Shown: positions 9,955 through 21,868 of the stretch, in pieces | How the letters are laid out: every line of letters starts with the position of its first letter | How positions within the stretch are numbered: position 1 is the stretch's first letter | NCBI RefSeq assembly: GCF_036898095.1 | Contig: NC_090729.1 | Coordinates: 156,209,588-156,273,587 of the forward strand | Direction: 5' to 3' | From: Palaemon carinicauda | Lineage: Eukaryota; Arthropoda; Malacostraca; Decapoda; Palaemonidae | Length of the DNA stretch: 64,000 nucleotides | Made by a program: the position numbers and the translations under genes | The notes under the pieces: model-generated | Database searches by the model: none | Told to the model about the DNA's origin: nothing | What the model saw: the letters and a program-made list of their open reading frames with translations, nothing else

Positions 9955-10545
9955 CTTAGTTTTCAATTTTGTTTCAAAGAATAAACCGAATCTTACATGT
10001 GCTACATTTAGTTTTTAATTTTGTTTCAAAGAATAAACAGAATCTTACATGTGCTACATTTCGTTTTCAATTTTGTTTCAAACAATAAACAGAATCTTAC
10101 ATGTGCTACATTTCTTTCTAGATTTTGTTTCAAAGAATAAGCAGAATCTTACATGTGCTATATTTCGTTTTCAGTTTTGTTTCAAAGAATAAACAGAATC
10201 TTACATGTGCTATATTTCGTTTTCAGTTTTGTTTCAAAGAATAAACAGAATCTTACATGTGCTACATTTCTTTCTAGATTTTGTTTCAAAGAATAAGCAG
10301 AATCTTACATGTGCTATATTTCGTTTTCAATTTTGTTTCAAACAATAAACAGAATCTTACATGTGCTACATTTCTTTCTAGATTTTGTTTCAAAGAATAA
10401 GCAGAATCTTACATGTGCTATATTTCGTTTTCAGTTTTGTTTCAAAGAATAAACAGAATCTTACATGTGCTATATTTCGTTTTCAGTTTTGTTTCAAAGA
10501 ATAAACAGAATCTTACATGTGCTACATTTCATTTCGTTTTCAATT
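9955..10545. repeat. 52-bp minisatellite, about 11 units
   Basis: The unit contains GCTACATTTCGTTTTCAATT, TTGTTTCAAAGAATAAACAG and AATCTTACATGT. Variants alternate (TTTCTTTCTAGATT versus TTTCGTTTTCAATT), giving a visible pattern of blocks duplicated two or three units at a time. Open frames in this array are translations of the repeat. Confidence 0.9.
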
Positions 10546-10557
10546 TTGTTTCAAAGA

Positions 10558-10750
10558 AAAAAATTCAAAGGTATTATTCACTTATACCTATGTTTCTCAA
10601 TTGTACCGGTGAAATGGCAGCAAATTACTTTTCAGTCAGTGTAATTCCACAATACCTGAAATATCAAACTATTTCTTTGGTACAAAAATACTGAGCTAGC
10701 CATTTCCGTATAAGCTCCTCTATTATTAAGCTCTCCTAAAACATGGCAAA
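10558..10750 (+). pseudogene. Fragment of an unknown protein gene, homologous to 49851-50090
   Basis: The translated fragment contains LIPMFLNCTGEMAANYFS and then VIPQYLKY, ending in stops a little further on. It matches the minus-strand exon at 49851-50090 (LIPMFLNC-TSELAENYF, VIPQYLKY), and nucleotide similarity continues past the stops to a region encoding ISSS in the other copy. The 5' side is cut off by the 52-bp minisatellite. It is therefore a truncated, decayed copy. The family is not recognised; no transposase or RT signature is visible. Confidence 0.5.
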
Positions 10751-11254
10751 GAATTAAGCATTAATGAGGGCAAATAGTTATCAAAATCTAGTCTAACCCT
10801 TAAAGGAAAAATTTCAATTTAAAAGACCTACTTGAAAGGGCTAATCTAAAGAAAAACCAATTTTCTTATATGCCAAGAAGATTCATATAGGTAACACTTT
10901 CAAATAAAATTTTCAATAGTTCTATATAGGAAATTCTTGAACACAATGTATAGAGTTTTTCCACTGAGTATGAAAAATATAGATTAGATTAGAAGACAAC
11001 TCAATAGGCAATAGAAATGACAAGTACAACAGATAAAGAGAAAACTCATTGCATGAAGAAAATTCCGCAATAGAAATATTAAAAACCCAGAATGCTAAAA
11101 AAACGGGATCAGAGAAGTTATGAAAAGATGGGAAAATCATATTGAAATAATCAAATTGCAATAATAGGTAAAGGGCTATTTATTACATTCTGATAAACAC
11201 CAATAGTAACTTTAAATGCAAACTAAGTATTTTTGCTACAATAGTCTTAATTCA

Positions 11255-11404
11255 TTTCATAGATTTTTTGGTAGTCTTTTCTATCATTTTTCTCCGAATC
11301 ATTTCGTTCTTGACTTTTCTTAATCTGTTTACTGTTGGCGTTTTATGTTCAACCTGTATGCAATTCCTTTCTTTCCTAGCTTCAAACAAGAGTTTCAAAT
11401 ACAC
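11255..11404 (-). CDS. Possible terminal exon encoding a basic C-terminus
   Basis: The acceptor TTTGATTTCCTCCAG on the minus strand is followed by exactly 50 codons and TGA (11252-11254). The product starts VYLKLLFEARKERNCIQVEH and ends in a lysine/arginine-rich tail (RRKMIEKTTKKSMK). It is open further upstream in the same frame, so the splice site may be fortuitous. No partner exon or poly(A) signal has been tied to it. The function is unknown. Confidence 0.28.
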
Positions 11405-11706
11405 CTGGAGGAAATCAAAGCATATAGTGTACACATTAGATCTTTTGACTAATCCCATCTTTGCCAGAAGCAAACCTACTCTTTACCTTGGAAGGATCAA
11501 GCAATATTTGTTAACTGTATTAAATAAGAATATTTCATATATCACATTGGACCAGATCAAAGTAAAAAAAAATCATTATGGGTTTTTATAAAAAGTAAAT
11601 GACTAGTTCCTCTTACATTTCAAAATAGATTTGTGTCATTCTAATAATTGAAAACCCATAGTTTCAACACTTTCTTTTGCATGAAGCTGAACATCTGACC
11701 AATCTG

Positions 11707-11730
11707 AAAAAAAAAAAAAAAAAAAAAAAA
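11707..11730. repeat. Poly(A) tract
   Basis: A homopolymer immediately upstream of the 25-bp minisatellite. Confidence 0.9.
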
Positions 11731-11786
11731 TTCAAAACCTTTCAAGCTACAGTATACACATTCGCTATATTGGAAGCTACAGTATA

Positions 11787-11916
11787 CAGATTCCCACTCT
11801 TACAAGTTATAGAGATTCCCACTCTTACAAGTTATAGAGATTCCCACTCTTACAAGTTATAGAGATTCCCACTCTTACAAGTTATAGAGATTCCCACTCT
11901 TACAAGTTATAGAGAT
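11787..11916. repeat. 25-bp minisatellite, about five units
   Basis: The unit is AGATTCCCACTCTTACAAG plus TTATAG, repeated at exact 25-bp spacing (TTCCC at 11791, 11816, 11841, 11866 and 11891). Confidence 0.9.
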
Positions 11917-12144
11917 TCACATTCTGAATCGCATTATGCAAGTACTTTCACAAATTTTATATTTCGCAGAAAAGACGTTCGTTATATGATAAGTCTTTCA
12001 TTGAATGACATGCAAAGATCTATTTAACGGCTTAGAAATAAAAACTTAGAACACTAAAGTAACTTATTAAATTTATAATATACCACAACAAAAAACGCAG
12101 CTGTTCCTAATCCACTGCAATATAAAAACCTCAGAAATGTCCTT

Positions 12145-12290
12145 ATGTCTGAGGTCGGGCCATTTTCCATCAAGCTGACCAGTGCGGATTGGTAATGGGG
12201 GAGACTTGCTAGTCTCATCGTTCACAGCAAACCAACCTAGTATGGGTAACCATGACTAATACAACTTTGCTGATTTAAGGTATCTCCACT
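12145..12290. repeat. Possible dispersed repeat
   Basis: This stretch runs from GAGGTCGGGCCATTTTCCAT to AACTTTGCTGAT, is richer in GC than its flanks, and resembles a dispersed repeat I recall from decapod genomic sequence. No tail or target duplication was found. The identity rests on recollection only. Confidence 0.3.
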
Positions 12291-12834
12291 CAATGGCAAT
12301 AGACTGATAAATTACCCAAGTAAACTGTGCCGAAATCTATGAAGAAAAAACATTGTCACTTAATTTCCTTCTCTCTATAATATAAATATTTTATATTCTT
12401 TTCTATAGTAGACAATTTAGTTATTATTTCAGGTGCATTTACATTTGTCAACAAAATATCTGCCCATCAAAACTAAATTGATCCTAGAAATACTTTGCGA
12501 TAACTAACGCCAAACAATATGTTCATATATAAAGGCATTTTCAAGTCTACATTTCCATTTACCTGAGCTGGATACCTATTGTACATTTAATATTCTTTTA
12601 TTAAGATTCTTTTTCTGATGTATTAGATTTCCCTATTACTGTGCCCCTTCTGATAATTAAAGTTGCATCAAAGTAATTCAGAAATTGTAGAAATTAAGAA
12701 ATAAATTATTTTACCAGGAATGACTCCCATTTAAATCTGCCCAAATTCTAACTCCTAATTTAAACGATAATCTTAATTTTAAAGTTTTAAAAGTTAAATT
12801 TAAAATAACATTCATTGTTATTTACATAACAGCC

Positions 12835-13035
12835 ATGAAGGTAAAGTCACATGAAGTTTGTCCACCTACCAGTACTGAAGTTTTTGAATTTATGGGTCAC
12901 TTTCCAAGTGAAAGTTCTTTTAATCAATTTGCTCCACTTCACCTGAATGAAATCCTCCTTTTTAAAATTTCTTTAAGATTGTTTCCATCGAGTTCATCGT
13001 TCAAGCTTCAGCACCTCAATCGCTATCATCATTAA
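12835..13035 (+). CDS. Small ORF after an acceptor-like AG, low confidence
   Basis: An ATG two bases after TTACATAACAG opens 66 codons (MKVKSHEVCPPTSTEVFEFM onward, serine-rich near the end) and stops at TAA. There is no domain, no paralog in the window and no clear polyadenylation signal. It could be chance in AT-rich DNA. Confidence 0.2.
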   Translation: MKVKSHEVCPPTSTEVFEFMGHFPSESSFNQFAPLHLNEILLFKISLRLFPSSSSFKLQHLNRYHH

Positions 13036-13915
13036 AAGTCTGGAAAAGAAAACTGATTAATCAAACCAAATATTTCGGCAATTTTTTTCTGCCACCTAAA
13101 AGACTTCACTTGAAAACATTTATTACTAGCGAGAAAAAGTTGATCATTCTTATCTAGCAAGAAATGTATTTTGTTAACTAATAACTAAAATACTAAATTT
13201 CCATTATAACTTATGCCGAATATATCAATTTTTTAATTTTTTTTTTTTTTCAAAGAATCTTAATTTGCTAACCCGCTTAAACGGCATGACTAAAATAAAA
13301 AGTTTAACTTATGAAACTGCCGAAATAACTTTCGGACAAATTGAAAATTCAAATGTACAAATGTAATATTCATAAACTTAACAAAAACGCTAGTAACACT
13401 GACTTCCAAATTCCATATAAATCATTCTTTAAAGATTTTAAACATTTTGCGTCAAATTCCAAAAAGTTCATTCGCTTCATCCTCACTAATTCTGTGAAAA
13501 ACTTCTATACTTCTTTGTCAACATTAAAAAACCGAACTTTGTTTACTAATTCTAATAACAGGTAGTTGCGTCCAACTTAAAGTAAAGTTAAATGCAGTCA
13601 AAATCCCCAGGAAAGCTCAAATCTCTGAAAGTTGTCCCGAGAAATTTACGGTAGGTAAAACGTCACATTAACACCAAAATTGATCCTAAAAGCGGAAGAT
13701 AAAGTTGTAAAAAAAAAAAAAAATTAAGAGATAAACTTAGTTATTAGAACATTTCAGCGTTACTGAAGCCGACATTCTTGGTTAAATATTATAACAAAAT
13801 CGAAGACATGTAGGTTATCAATATCAAAACTAACCTTTTATGGAAGTGCTAAAGAAAAGTGAAAACTAGAAACTAAGTTTCTTTTGCAGAAAAATATTGT
13901 AATATCACTCAATAG

Positions 13916-14611
13916 GGTAAATATAGGATACTTTGATTTCGAGCCTATTACATAAAACTTAAATTTTTTTCTATGCGTGTTTTACGCATTTCTTAATATG
14001 ATTATTGGTCAAACTACTCTTAAAGAGTTTTGGATCGCCATTCCTTAAGACAATAATGGGAGACTCCTGTGGTAAACCGTGGTTTATGGGTGAAGAAATT
14101 TCCAAAAAAAGTGATTTGCAGCAATAATTATTATTAGAAATGCAAAATAAACACAAGATGACCAGTTCGAAAAAAAATATAGTTAATTCAAGTAGCTGGA
14201 AATTAAAGCATTTGTCAATGATTCACTTCACTTCTAATGGTTTTTGCTCTGCCGTGTCTCTACGCTTGTGAAATTATTACATCACTGCTGTGTGTTCGCA
14301 AGCGGTTCATTTTGAACTACACTCAAGCCCCGTAGGTCATTATTTCAGGAATATTTTCACTTTCATATGAGCAACAAAAGCTATATATATATTGAAGGGA
14401 GAGCATTTTCAACAATAGAAAAACTAAATGGATTAAATTAAACTAAACTTTGGGTAGACATAGGATACCTTAATTTCTAGCCAAATACATGAACCATATA
14501 TTTTTCGTAATCGCTATCTTATGTTTCTTGCTTTTATGAACAGGATTATTTGGGCAAACAATGAGTTTTTGTACCCCCTTATAAAGAATTATGGGGACCC
14601 TAGTGGGAAAC

Positions 14612-14654
<43 letters not shown>

Positions 14655-15015
14655 ACGGGGGAATGCAAAAAAAAGGCGATTTGCAGCAATAATAAGGGAC
14701 CGAATTTAAAAATTAACACAAGAGAAGCGATTAAAAAGATATATGGTTCATATAAGTGGATGAAAATTAAAATTTTTATTTTCTGATTCACTTGGTCCTT
14801 CTAATGGTTTTTGCTCAGCAGTGGCTCGCTTCGCTTGCAAATAAAACTCACTGCTCCTATGTTCTGGTAAGTGGTAGGCATGTGCTGCGCACAGCAGCCC
14901 GTTGATAATTATTTCGGGGATATTTTTTCCTTTCACATGAGCAACAATAGCTATATACTAAACGGAAGGAGTTTTCATTCAAATCAATTACCAAAAGATT
15001 AAATTCGACTGAATT
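13916..15015. repeat. Tandem duplication, two diverged units of about 550-565 bp
   Basis: Unit 1 (about 13916-14455) and unit 2 (about 14456-15015) share ordered landmarks: ATAGGATACYTTRATTTC, GGTCAAAC/GGGCAAAC, GCGATTTGCAGCAATAAT (14112 and 14676), CTAATGGTTTTTGCTC (14233 and 14796), and CATATGAGCAACAA/CACATGAGCAACAA. The offset is about 563 bp. Unit 2 holds a long poly(T) at 14614-14653. No coding content is seen. Confidence 0.75.
14614..14653. repeat. Poly(T) tract
   Basis: About 39 T in the second unit of the local duplication. Confidence 0.95.
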
Positions 15016-15485
15016 TCGAAATAACGATTTTACTTCGTTCTTGGAGAAGTCTCTCTGGTGAAGGTAGTCAAAGTTTAAACTGAAGGGAGTGGGGCGGGGT
15101 TGGAAAAAGGGCTGTTGGACAACATCAAGGAACTTATGAATACATATTTGGAAGCTCATAACTGGTTAAAAAAGCTAGGTAATAATTACATCCTAGAAAA
15201 AACTGCTTGTACAAGCGAATGCAAGCAACGCATGCACAATGCCAATAACTCCCCACCAGTCTTCTAAAACAATGGACAGAGAGAGACTTCACATTTTAAT
15301 CAACCGATACCAAGTTTCTATGCCCCAGCCCCCATTAATCAGAAAAATACCAATATAGCCAACACGTCCATTTCTTATAGCTAATTTCACTTCACTAGTA
15401 TTTATAACATCATTAAACAAAATTAGAAATAATTTTTACTTCCATCTTAAGAGACTTCATTTGATTATAGTCATGCTGGTGAATG

Positions 15486-15735
15486 CGGCTGATTCGGATC
15501 AGATTCGGTCCTAAGCTGATTCGGACCATGTATTTAGGCTGATTCGGATAACTAGTAAGGCTCATTTGGACCATTTTCTAGGCTGTTTTGAAATGTATGC
15601 TCAGTAATAGGTGTGTATATAAGGTCCGAATGAACCAACCATGAAGGGCCGCATCAGCCTTAATACAGGTCTGAAAGAGCCAGAAAACGGTCCGAGTCAG
15701 CCTGGTCCGAATCAGCCACGGTCCGTTTTAGAACC
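15486..15735. repeat. Inverted (cruciform-capable) GGCTGATTCGGACC minisatellite
   Basis: The left half carries degenerate tandem copies of GGCTGATTCGGACC (15486-15600). The right half carries the reverse complement GGTCCGAATCAGCC (15625-15725). The two halves form imperfect inverted arms around a centre near 15610. Flanks are AT-rich and no coding frame is present. It may be a small fold-back element. Confidence 0.6.
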
Positions 15736-15894
15736 CAGGGAACTTGTGCATGAACCAGTCTCCCAATAGTAAACAGAGTGAGAAATATACTTCATTTTAA
15801 TCGACCGATACTCAAGTTTTTTGCCCAAGTCCCCATTAAATAGGTCAAACTACTCAGCAATTCCACTTACGGTAGTAAATGAAGTAAATCAGCA

Positions 15895-15919
15895 AAAAAA
15901 AAAAAAAAAAAAAAAAAAT
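15895..15919. repeat. Poly(A) tract at the start of the satellite region
   Basis: A-run of about 25 with one T interruption after it. Similar A-runs border the 1.4 kb duplicated segments. Confidence 0.85.
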
Positions 15920-15929
15920 AAAAAAGTAC

Positions 15930-18900
15930 TAAGATTGCTTACAAATCACTACAAACCTTCACAAGAGTGTACCCAGTCACTAAACCTTCACAATTGTGTA
16001 ACAAGTCACTAAACCTTCACAAGTGTATAATTAGATTGACTAAACCACCACAAGTGTGTAACTAGATTGACTAAACCATCACAAGTGTGTAACTAGATTG
16101 ACTAAACCATCACAAGTGTGTAACTAGATTGACTAAACCATCCCAATCTTCACAAGGGTATACCCAGAGTTGCTAAACCTTCACGAGGGTGTACCCAGAG
16201 TTGCTAAACCTTCACGAGGGTGTACCCAGAGTTGCTAAACCTTCACGAGGGTGTACCCAGAGTTGCTAAACCTTCACGAGGGTGTACCCAGAGTTGCTAA
16301 ACCTTCACGAGGGTGTACCCAGAGTTGCTAAACCTTCACGAGGGTGTACCCAGAGTTGCTAAACCTTCACGTGGGTGAACCCAGAGTTGCTAAACCTTCA
16401 CGTGGGTGAACCCAGAGTTGCTAAACCTTCACGTGGGTGAACCCAGAGTTGCTAAACCTTCACGTGGGTGAACCCAGAGTTGCTAAACCTTCACGTGGGT
16501 GAACCCAGAGTTGCTAAACCTTCACGTGGGTGTACCCAGAGTTGCTAAACCTTCACGAGGGTGTACCCAGAGTTGCTAAACCTTCACGAGGGTGTACCCA
16601 GAGTTGCTAAACCTTCACGAGGGTGTACCCAAAGTTGCTAAACCTTCACGAGGGTGTACCCAAAGTTGCTAAACCTTCACGAGGGTGTACCCAGAGTTGC
16701 TAAATCTTCACGAGGGTGTACCCAGAGTTGCTAAATCTTCACGAGGGTGTACCCAGAGTTGCTAAACCTTCACGAGGGTGTACCCAGAGTTGCTAAACCT
16801 TCACGAGGGTGTACCCAGAGTTGCTAAACCTTCACGTGGGTGTACCCAGAGTTGCTAAACCTTCACAAGGGTGTACCCAGAGTTGCTAAACCTTCACAAG
16901 GGTGTACCCAGAGTTGCTAAACCTTCACGAGGGTGTACCCAGAGTTGCTAAACCTTCACGAGGGTGTACCCAGAGTTGCTAAACCTTCACGAGGGTGTAC
17001 CCAGATTAACTAAACCTTCACGAGGGTGTACCCAGATTAACTAAACCTTCACGAGGGTGTACCCAGAGTTGCTAAACCTTCACATGGGTGTACCCAGAGT
17101 TGCTAAATCTTCACAAGGGTGTAACAAGTCACTAAACCTTCACAAGTGTATAATTAGATTGACTAAACCATCACAAGTGTGTAACTAGATTGACTAAACC
17201 ATCACAAGTGTGTAACTAGATTGACTAAACCATCCCAATCTTCACAAGGGTATACCCAGAGTTGCTAAACCTTCACGAGGGTGTACCCAGAGTTGCTAAA
17301 CCTTCACGAGGGTGTACCCAGAGTTGCTAAACCTTCACGAGGGTGTACCCAGAGTTGCTAAACCTTCACGAGGGTGTACCCAGAGTTGCTAAACCTTCAC
17401 GTGGGTGAACCCAGAGTTGCTAAACCTTCACGTGGGGGAACCCAGAGTTGCTAAACCTTCACGTGGGTGAACCCAGAGTTGCTAAACCTTCACGTGGGTG
17501 AACCCAGAGTTGCTAAACCTTCACGTGGGTGAACCCAGAGTTGCTAAACCTTCACGTGGGTGAACCCAGAGTTACTAAACCTTCACGTGGGTGTACCCAG
17601 AGTTGCTAAACCTTCACGAGGGTGTACCCAGAGTTGCTAAACCTTCACGAGGGTGTACCCAGAGTTGCTAAACCTTCACGAGGGTGTACCCAGAGTTGCT
17701 AAATCTTCACGAGGGTGTACCCAGAGTTGCTAAACCTTCACGAGGGTGTACCCAGAGTTGCTAAACCTTCACGAGGGTGTACCCAGAGTTGCTAAACCTT
17801 CACGTGGGTGAACCCAGAGTTGCTAAACCTTCACGTGGGTGAACCCAGAGTTGCTAAACCTTCACGTGGGTGAACCCAGAGTTGCTAAACCTTCACGTGG
17901 GTGAACCCAGAGTTGCTAAACCTTCACGTGGGTGAACCCAGAGTTGCTAAACCTTCACGTGGGTGAACCCAGAGTTGCTAAACCTTCACGTGGGTGTACC
18001 CAGAGTTGCTAAACCTTCACGTGGGTGTACCCAGAGTTGCTAAACCTTCACGAGGGTGTACCCAGAGTTGCTAAACCTTCACGAGGGTGTACCCAGAGTT
18101 GCTAAACCTTCACGAGGGTGTACCCAAAGTTGCTAAACCTTCACGAGGGTGTACCCAAAGTTGCTAAACCTTCACGAGGGTGTACCCAGAGTTGCTAAAT
18201 CTTCACGAGGGTGTACCCAGAGTTGCTAAATCTTCACGAGGGTGTACCCAGAGTTGCTAAACCTTCACGAGGGTGTACCCAGAGTTGCTAAACCTTCACG
18301 AGGGTGTACCCAGAGTTGCTAAACCTTCACGAGGGTGTACCCAGAGTTGCTAAACCTTCACGTAGGTGTACCCAGAGTTGCTAAACCTTCACAAGGGTGT
18401 ACCCAGAGTTGCTAAACCTTCACAAGGGTGTACCCAGAGTTGCTAAACCTTCACGAGGGTGTACCCAGAGTTGCTAAACCTTCACGAGGGTGTACCCAGA
18501 GTTGCTAAACCTTCACGAGGGTGTACCCAGATTAACTAAACCTTCACGAGGGTGTACCCAGATTAACTAAACCTTCACGAGGGTGTACCCAGAGTTGCTA
18601 AACCTTCACATGGGTGTACCCAGAGTTGCTAAATCTTCACAAGGGTGTAACAAGTCACTAAACCTTCACAAGTGTATAATTAGATTGACTAAACCATCAC
18701 AAGTGTGTAACTAGATTGACTAAACCATCACAAGTGTGTAACTAGATTGACTAAACCATCCCAATCTTCACAAGGGTATACCCAGAGTTGCTAAACCTTC
18801 ACGAGGGTGTACCCAGAGTTGCTAAACCTTCACGAGGGTGTACCCAGAGTTGCTAAACCTTCACGAGGGTGTACCCAGAGTTGCTAAACCTTCACGAGGG

Positions 18901-20010
18901 TGTACCCAGAGTTGCTAAACCTTCACGTGGGTGAACCCAGAGTTGCTAAACCTTCACGTGGGGGAACCCAGAGTTGCTAAACCTTCACGTGGGTGAACCC
19001 AGAGTTGCTAAACCTTCACGTGGGTGAACCCAGAGTTGCTAAACCTTCACGTGGGTGAACCCAGAGTTGCTAAACCTTCACGTGGGTGAACCCAGAGTTA
19101 CTAAACCTTCACGTGGGTGTACCCAGAGTTGCTAAACCTTCACGAGGGTGTACCCAGAGTTGCTAAACCTTCACGAGGGTGTACCCAGAGTTGCTAAACC
19201 TTCACGAGGGTGTACCCAGAGTTGCTAAATCTTCACGAGGGTGTACCCAGAGTTGCTAAACCTTCACGAGGGTGTACCCAGAGTTGCTAAACCTTCACGA
19301 GGGTGTACCCAGAGTTGCTAAATCTTCACGAGGGTGTACCCAGAGTTGCTAAACCTTCACGTGGGTGTACCCAGAGTTGCTAAACCTTCACAAGGGTGTA
19401 CCCAGAGTTGCTAAACCTTCACAAGGGTGTACCCAGAGTTGCTAAACCTTCACAAGGGTGTACCCAGAGTTGCTAAACCTTCACGAGGGTGTACCCAGAT
19501 TAACTAAACCTTCACGAGGGTGTACCCAGAGTTACTAAACCTTCACATGGGTGTACCCAGAGTTACTAAACCTTCACATGGGTGTACCCAGAGTTGCTAA
19601 ATCTTCACAAGGGTGTACCCAGAGTTGCTAACCCTTCACAAGTGTCTAACCAGAGTCGCTAAACCTTCAAAAGTGTAACCAGAGTCGCTAAACCTTCAAA
19701 AGTGTAACCAGAGTCGCTAAACCTTCAAAAGTGTCTAACCAGAGTCGCTAAACCTTCAAAAGTGTCTAACCAGAGTCGCTAAACCTTCGAAAGTGTCTTA
19801 ACCAGAGTCGCTGAACCTTCAAAAGTGTCTAACCAGAGTCGCTAAACCTTAAAAACATTTGTCACTAAACCTTCACAAGTGTGTAACCAAAGTCACTAAA
19901 CCTTCACAAGTGTGTAACCAGAGTTGCTAAACCTTCACAAGTGTATAACTAAACCTTCACAAGTGTAAACAGTCACTAAGCCTTCACAAGTGTAAAAAGT
20001 GTCACTAAGC
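15930..20010. repeat. Satellite block S1, 31-bp unit with higher-order structure
   Basis: The dominant unit is GTTGCTAAACCTTCACGAGG plus GTGTACCCAGA (31 bp). Variants GAGGGTGTA, GTGGGTGAA and AAGGGTGTA are grouped in runs. The marker GTAACAAGTCACTAAACC recurs at 15998, 17121 and 18647, i.e. spacings of 1123 and 1526 bp, which differ by exactly 13 units (403 bp). The last part (about 19626-20010) changes to AGAGTCGCTAAACC and TCACTAAGCC variants. No transcription unit is apparent. Confidence 0.95.
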
Positions 20011-20451
20011 CTTCCCAAGTCTGTAACCAACGTCACAACCTTCCCAAGTCTGTAACCAAAGTCACAACCTTCCTAAGTCTGTAACGAACGTCACAACCTT
20101 CCTAAGTCTGTAACGAACGTCACAACCTTCCTTAGTCTGTAACCAACGTCACAACCTTCCTTAGTCTGTAACCAACGTCACAACCTTCCTTAGTCTGTAA
20201 CCAACGTCACAACCTTCCTAAGTCTGTAACGAACGTCACAACCTTCCTAAGTCTGTAACGAACGTCACAACCTTCCTAAGTCTGTAACGAACGTCACAAC
20301 CTTCCTAAGTCTGTAACGAACGTCACAACCTTCCTAAGTCTGTAACGAACGTCACAACCTTCCTAAGTCTGTAACGAACGTCACAACCTTCCTTAGTCTG
20401 TAACCAACGTCACAACCTTCCTAAGTCTGTAACGAACGTCACAACCTAGAC
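20011..20451. repeat. Satellite block, 29-bp GTCACAACCTTCC unit
   Basis: The unit is GTCACAACCTTCCTAAGTCT plus GTAACGAAC (29 bp). It ends in CTAGAC directly before a 27-A run. The same variant closes the two later arrays (23843-24057 and 28483-28698). Confidence 0.95.
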
Positions 20452-21868
20452 AAAAAAAAAAAAAAAAAAAAAAAAAAACTTCAGAGTAAACGATGTGCTT
20501 TTAACGAATTACCTTTATTTCCACAAAATAAGCTATTCTGCTGTAATGAACAACACCCTTCCCAAAGGACAGGTGAGAACCTGGGATTTTGGGTGTGCGA
20601 AAATAGGGCAAAACATGATTATTTAACACGAGATTTGTAAAGGGATACAGAACCAAACAGACCCACCTAACTTAGTAGTTCCCAGGTCACAACTCCTAAC
20701 AAGGGGCAAGCGCTCCGGATCCCCATTCCTAAGTCACAAACCTTCCCAGATCACAACCCCAAGCCCGGGGACTTTTTTTTCTCCCCCGATCCCTCTTCTC
20801 AGATCATTAACAAAAAGTAATTCAAATAAATCTTCACACATGATAAACCAAATCACAAATAATTCCTTATCTTATGGTTGACACTTCAAGTCTAGACAAT
20901 CCCAACAGAAGCGTTGTACTAGTAAAGTTATCCCATATATCTATAACAAAGTTTCGAAATAGATTGTACAGTACTTCCCTCTTGTCCTTTGTTCACTAAA
21001 GGCGTTCCGGTTTAGTCAATCCTACAAATAAACCATAGCACTTGCAACACTTTTCCTGAAGAGTTAAGTATCTTTAGTATATTCATCGACTAGTTCAATA
21101 TAACCACTAGAAAAATAAGAAAATGATTCATAACCAACTTGCACTGCACACCATCCGTAGAAATTAGGTTTTTGTCAAAATCAATGCCAATAAGTCCAGC
21201 CGCTGCCTTTGCCATAGCAACTACACTTATGGCGGCTTTCCTTCATTCCAATTATTCAGTCAAGCACTGATACCAGTGGACATTAAGGTAACTTTATTAC
21301 TCCGCTGAAATCTTTGTAGAACTGCTTTCTACTTAGGTTGTTCGTAATAGGTTATGAAGCCGTTACGACATAAGGATGTCACAGCTCTCGGCCAATTAAC
21401 TATAATTGGAACTGCTTGTATTTGCGTAAGAAAGTGAGACAAGGGGCTCATTAAAAGTAAACATTACCATAGAGGAAACGTCTCAACCGACTTGAGGAAA
21501 ACTGAGGTAAAACTTATCAATCATCATTAATTCTACCTCGTTCAATCGAATAAAAGCTATCTATAGAGTTTTTCAAATTCTCTTTCCATGTAGGTGATTA
21601 TTATTTATTTCAATATTGAGGGCAGCATGCTTCTAAAGTTTTACCGAGGATCCCCATATTTCGGTAGTAAATTTTCCCCATCCATACCAATAGTTCCCGC
21701 TGGGTGTCCCCTATTACCTAGGATATATTAGGTGTATCTTAATATTTTTTTTTGCGAGGAAATTAAAGGTCATTAAAAAAAAAACTCGAGTCTTCCTATA
21801 TATAACCCATTTTTTTCATTAGTAATGTTTGCACCCCCTCCCCAGTTTTACTAAAATAATACCCACAC
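20452..21868. repeat. 1.4 kb unique segment, copy 1 (with poly(A) 20452-20478)
   Basis: After the A-run, sequence from CTTCAGAGTAAACGATG to about CCCACACGTGTGTACTCTG is non-repetitive and lacks an ORF of note. It recurs twice more (24088 and 28728). Copy 1 differs from the others by a T/C at about 20538 and one A in the run near 21780. No terminal repeats, RT or transposase motif was found. It behaves as a passenger in the satellite amplification. Confidence 0.9.
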
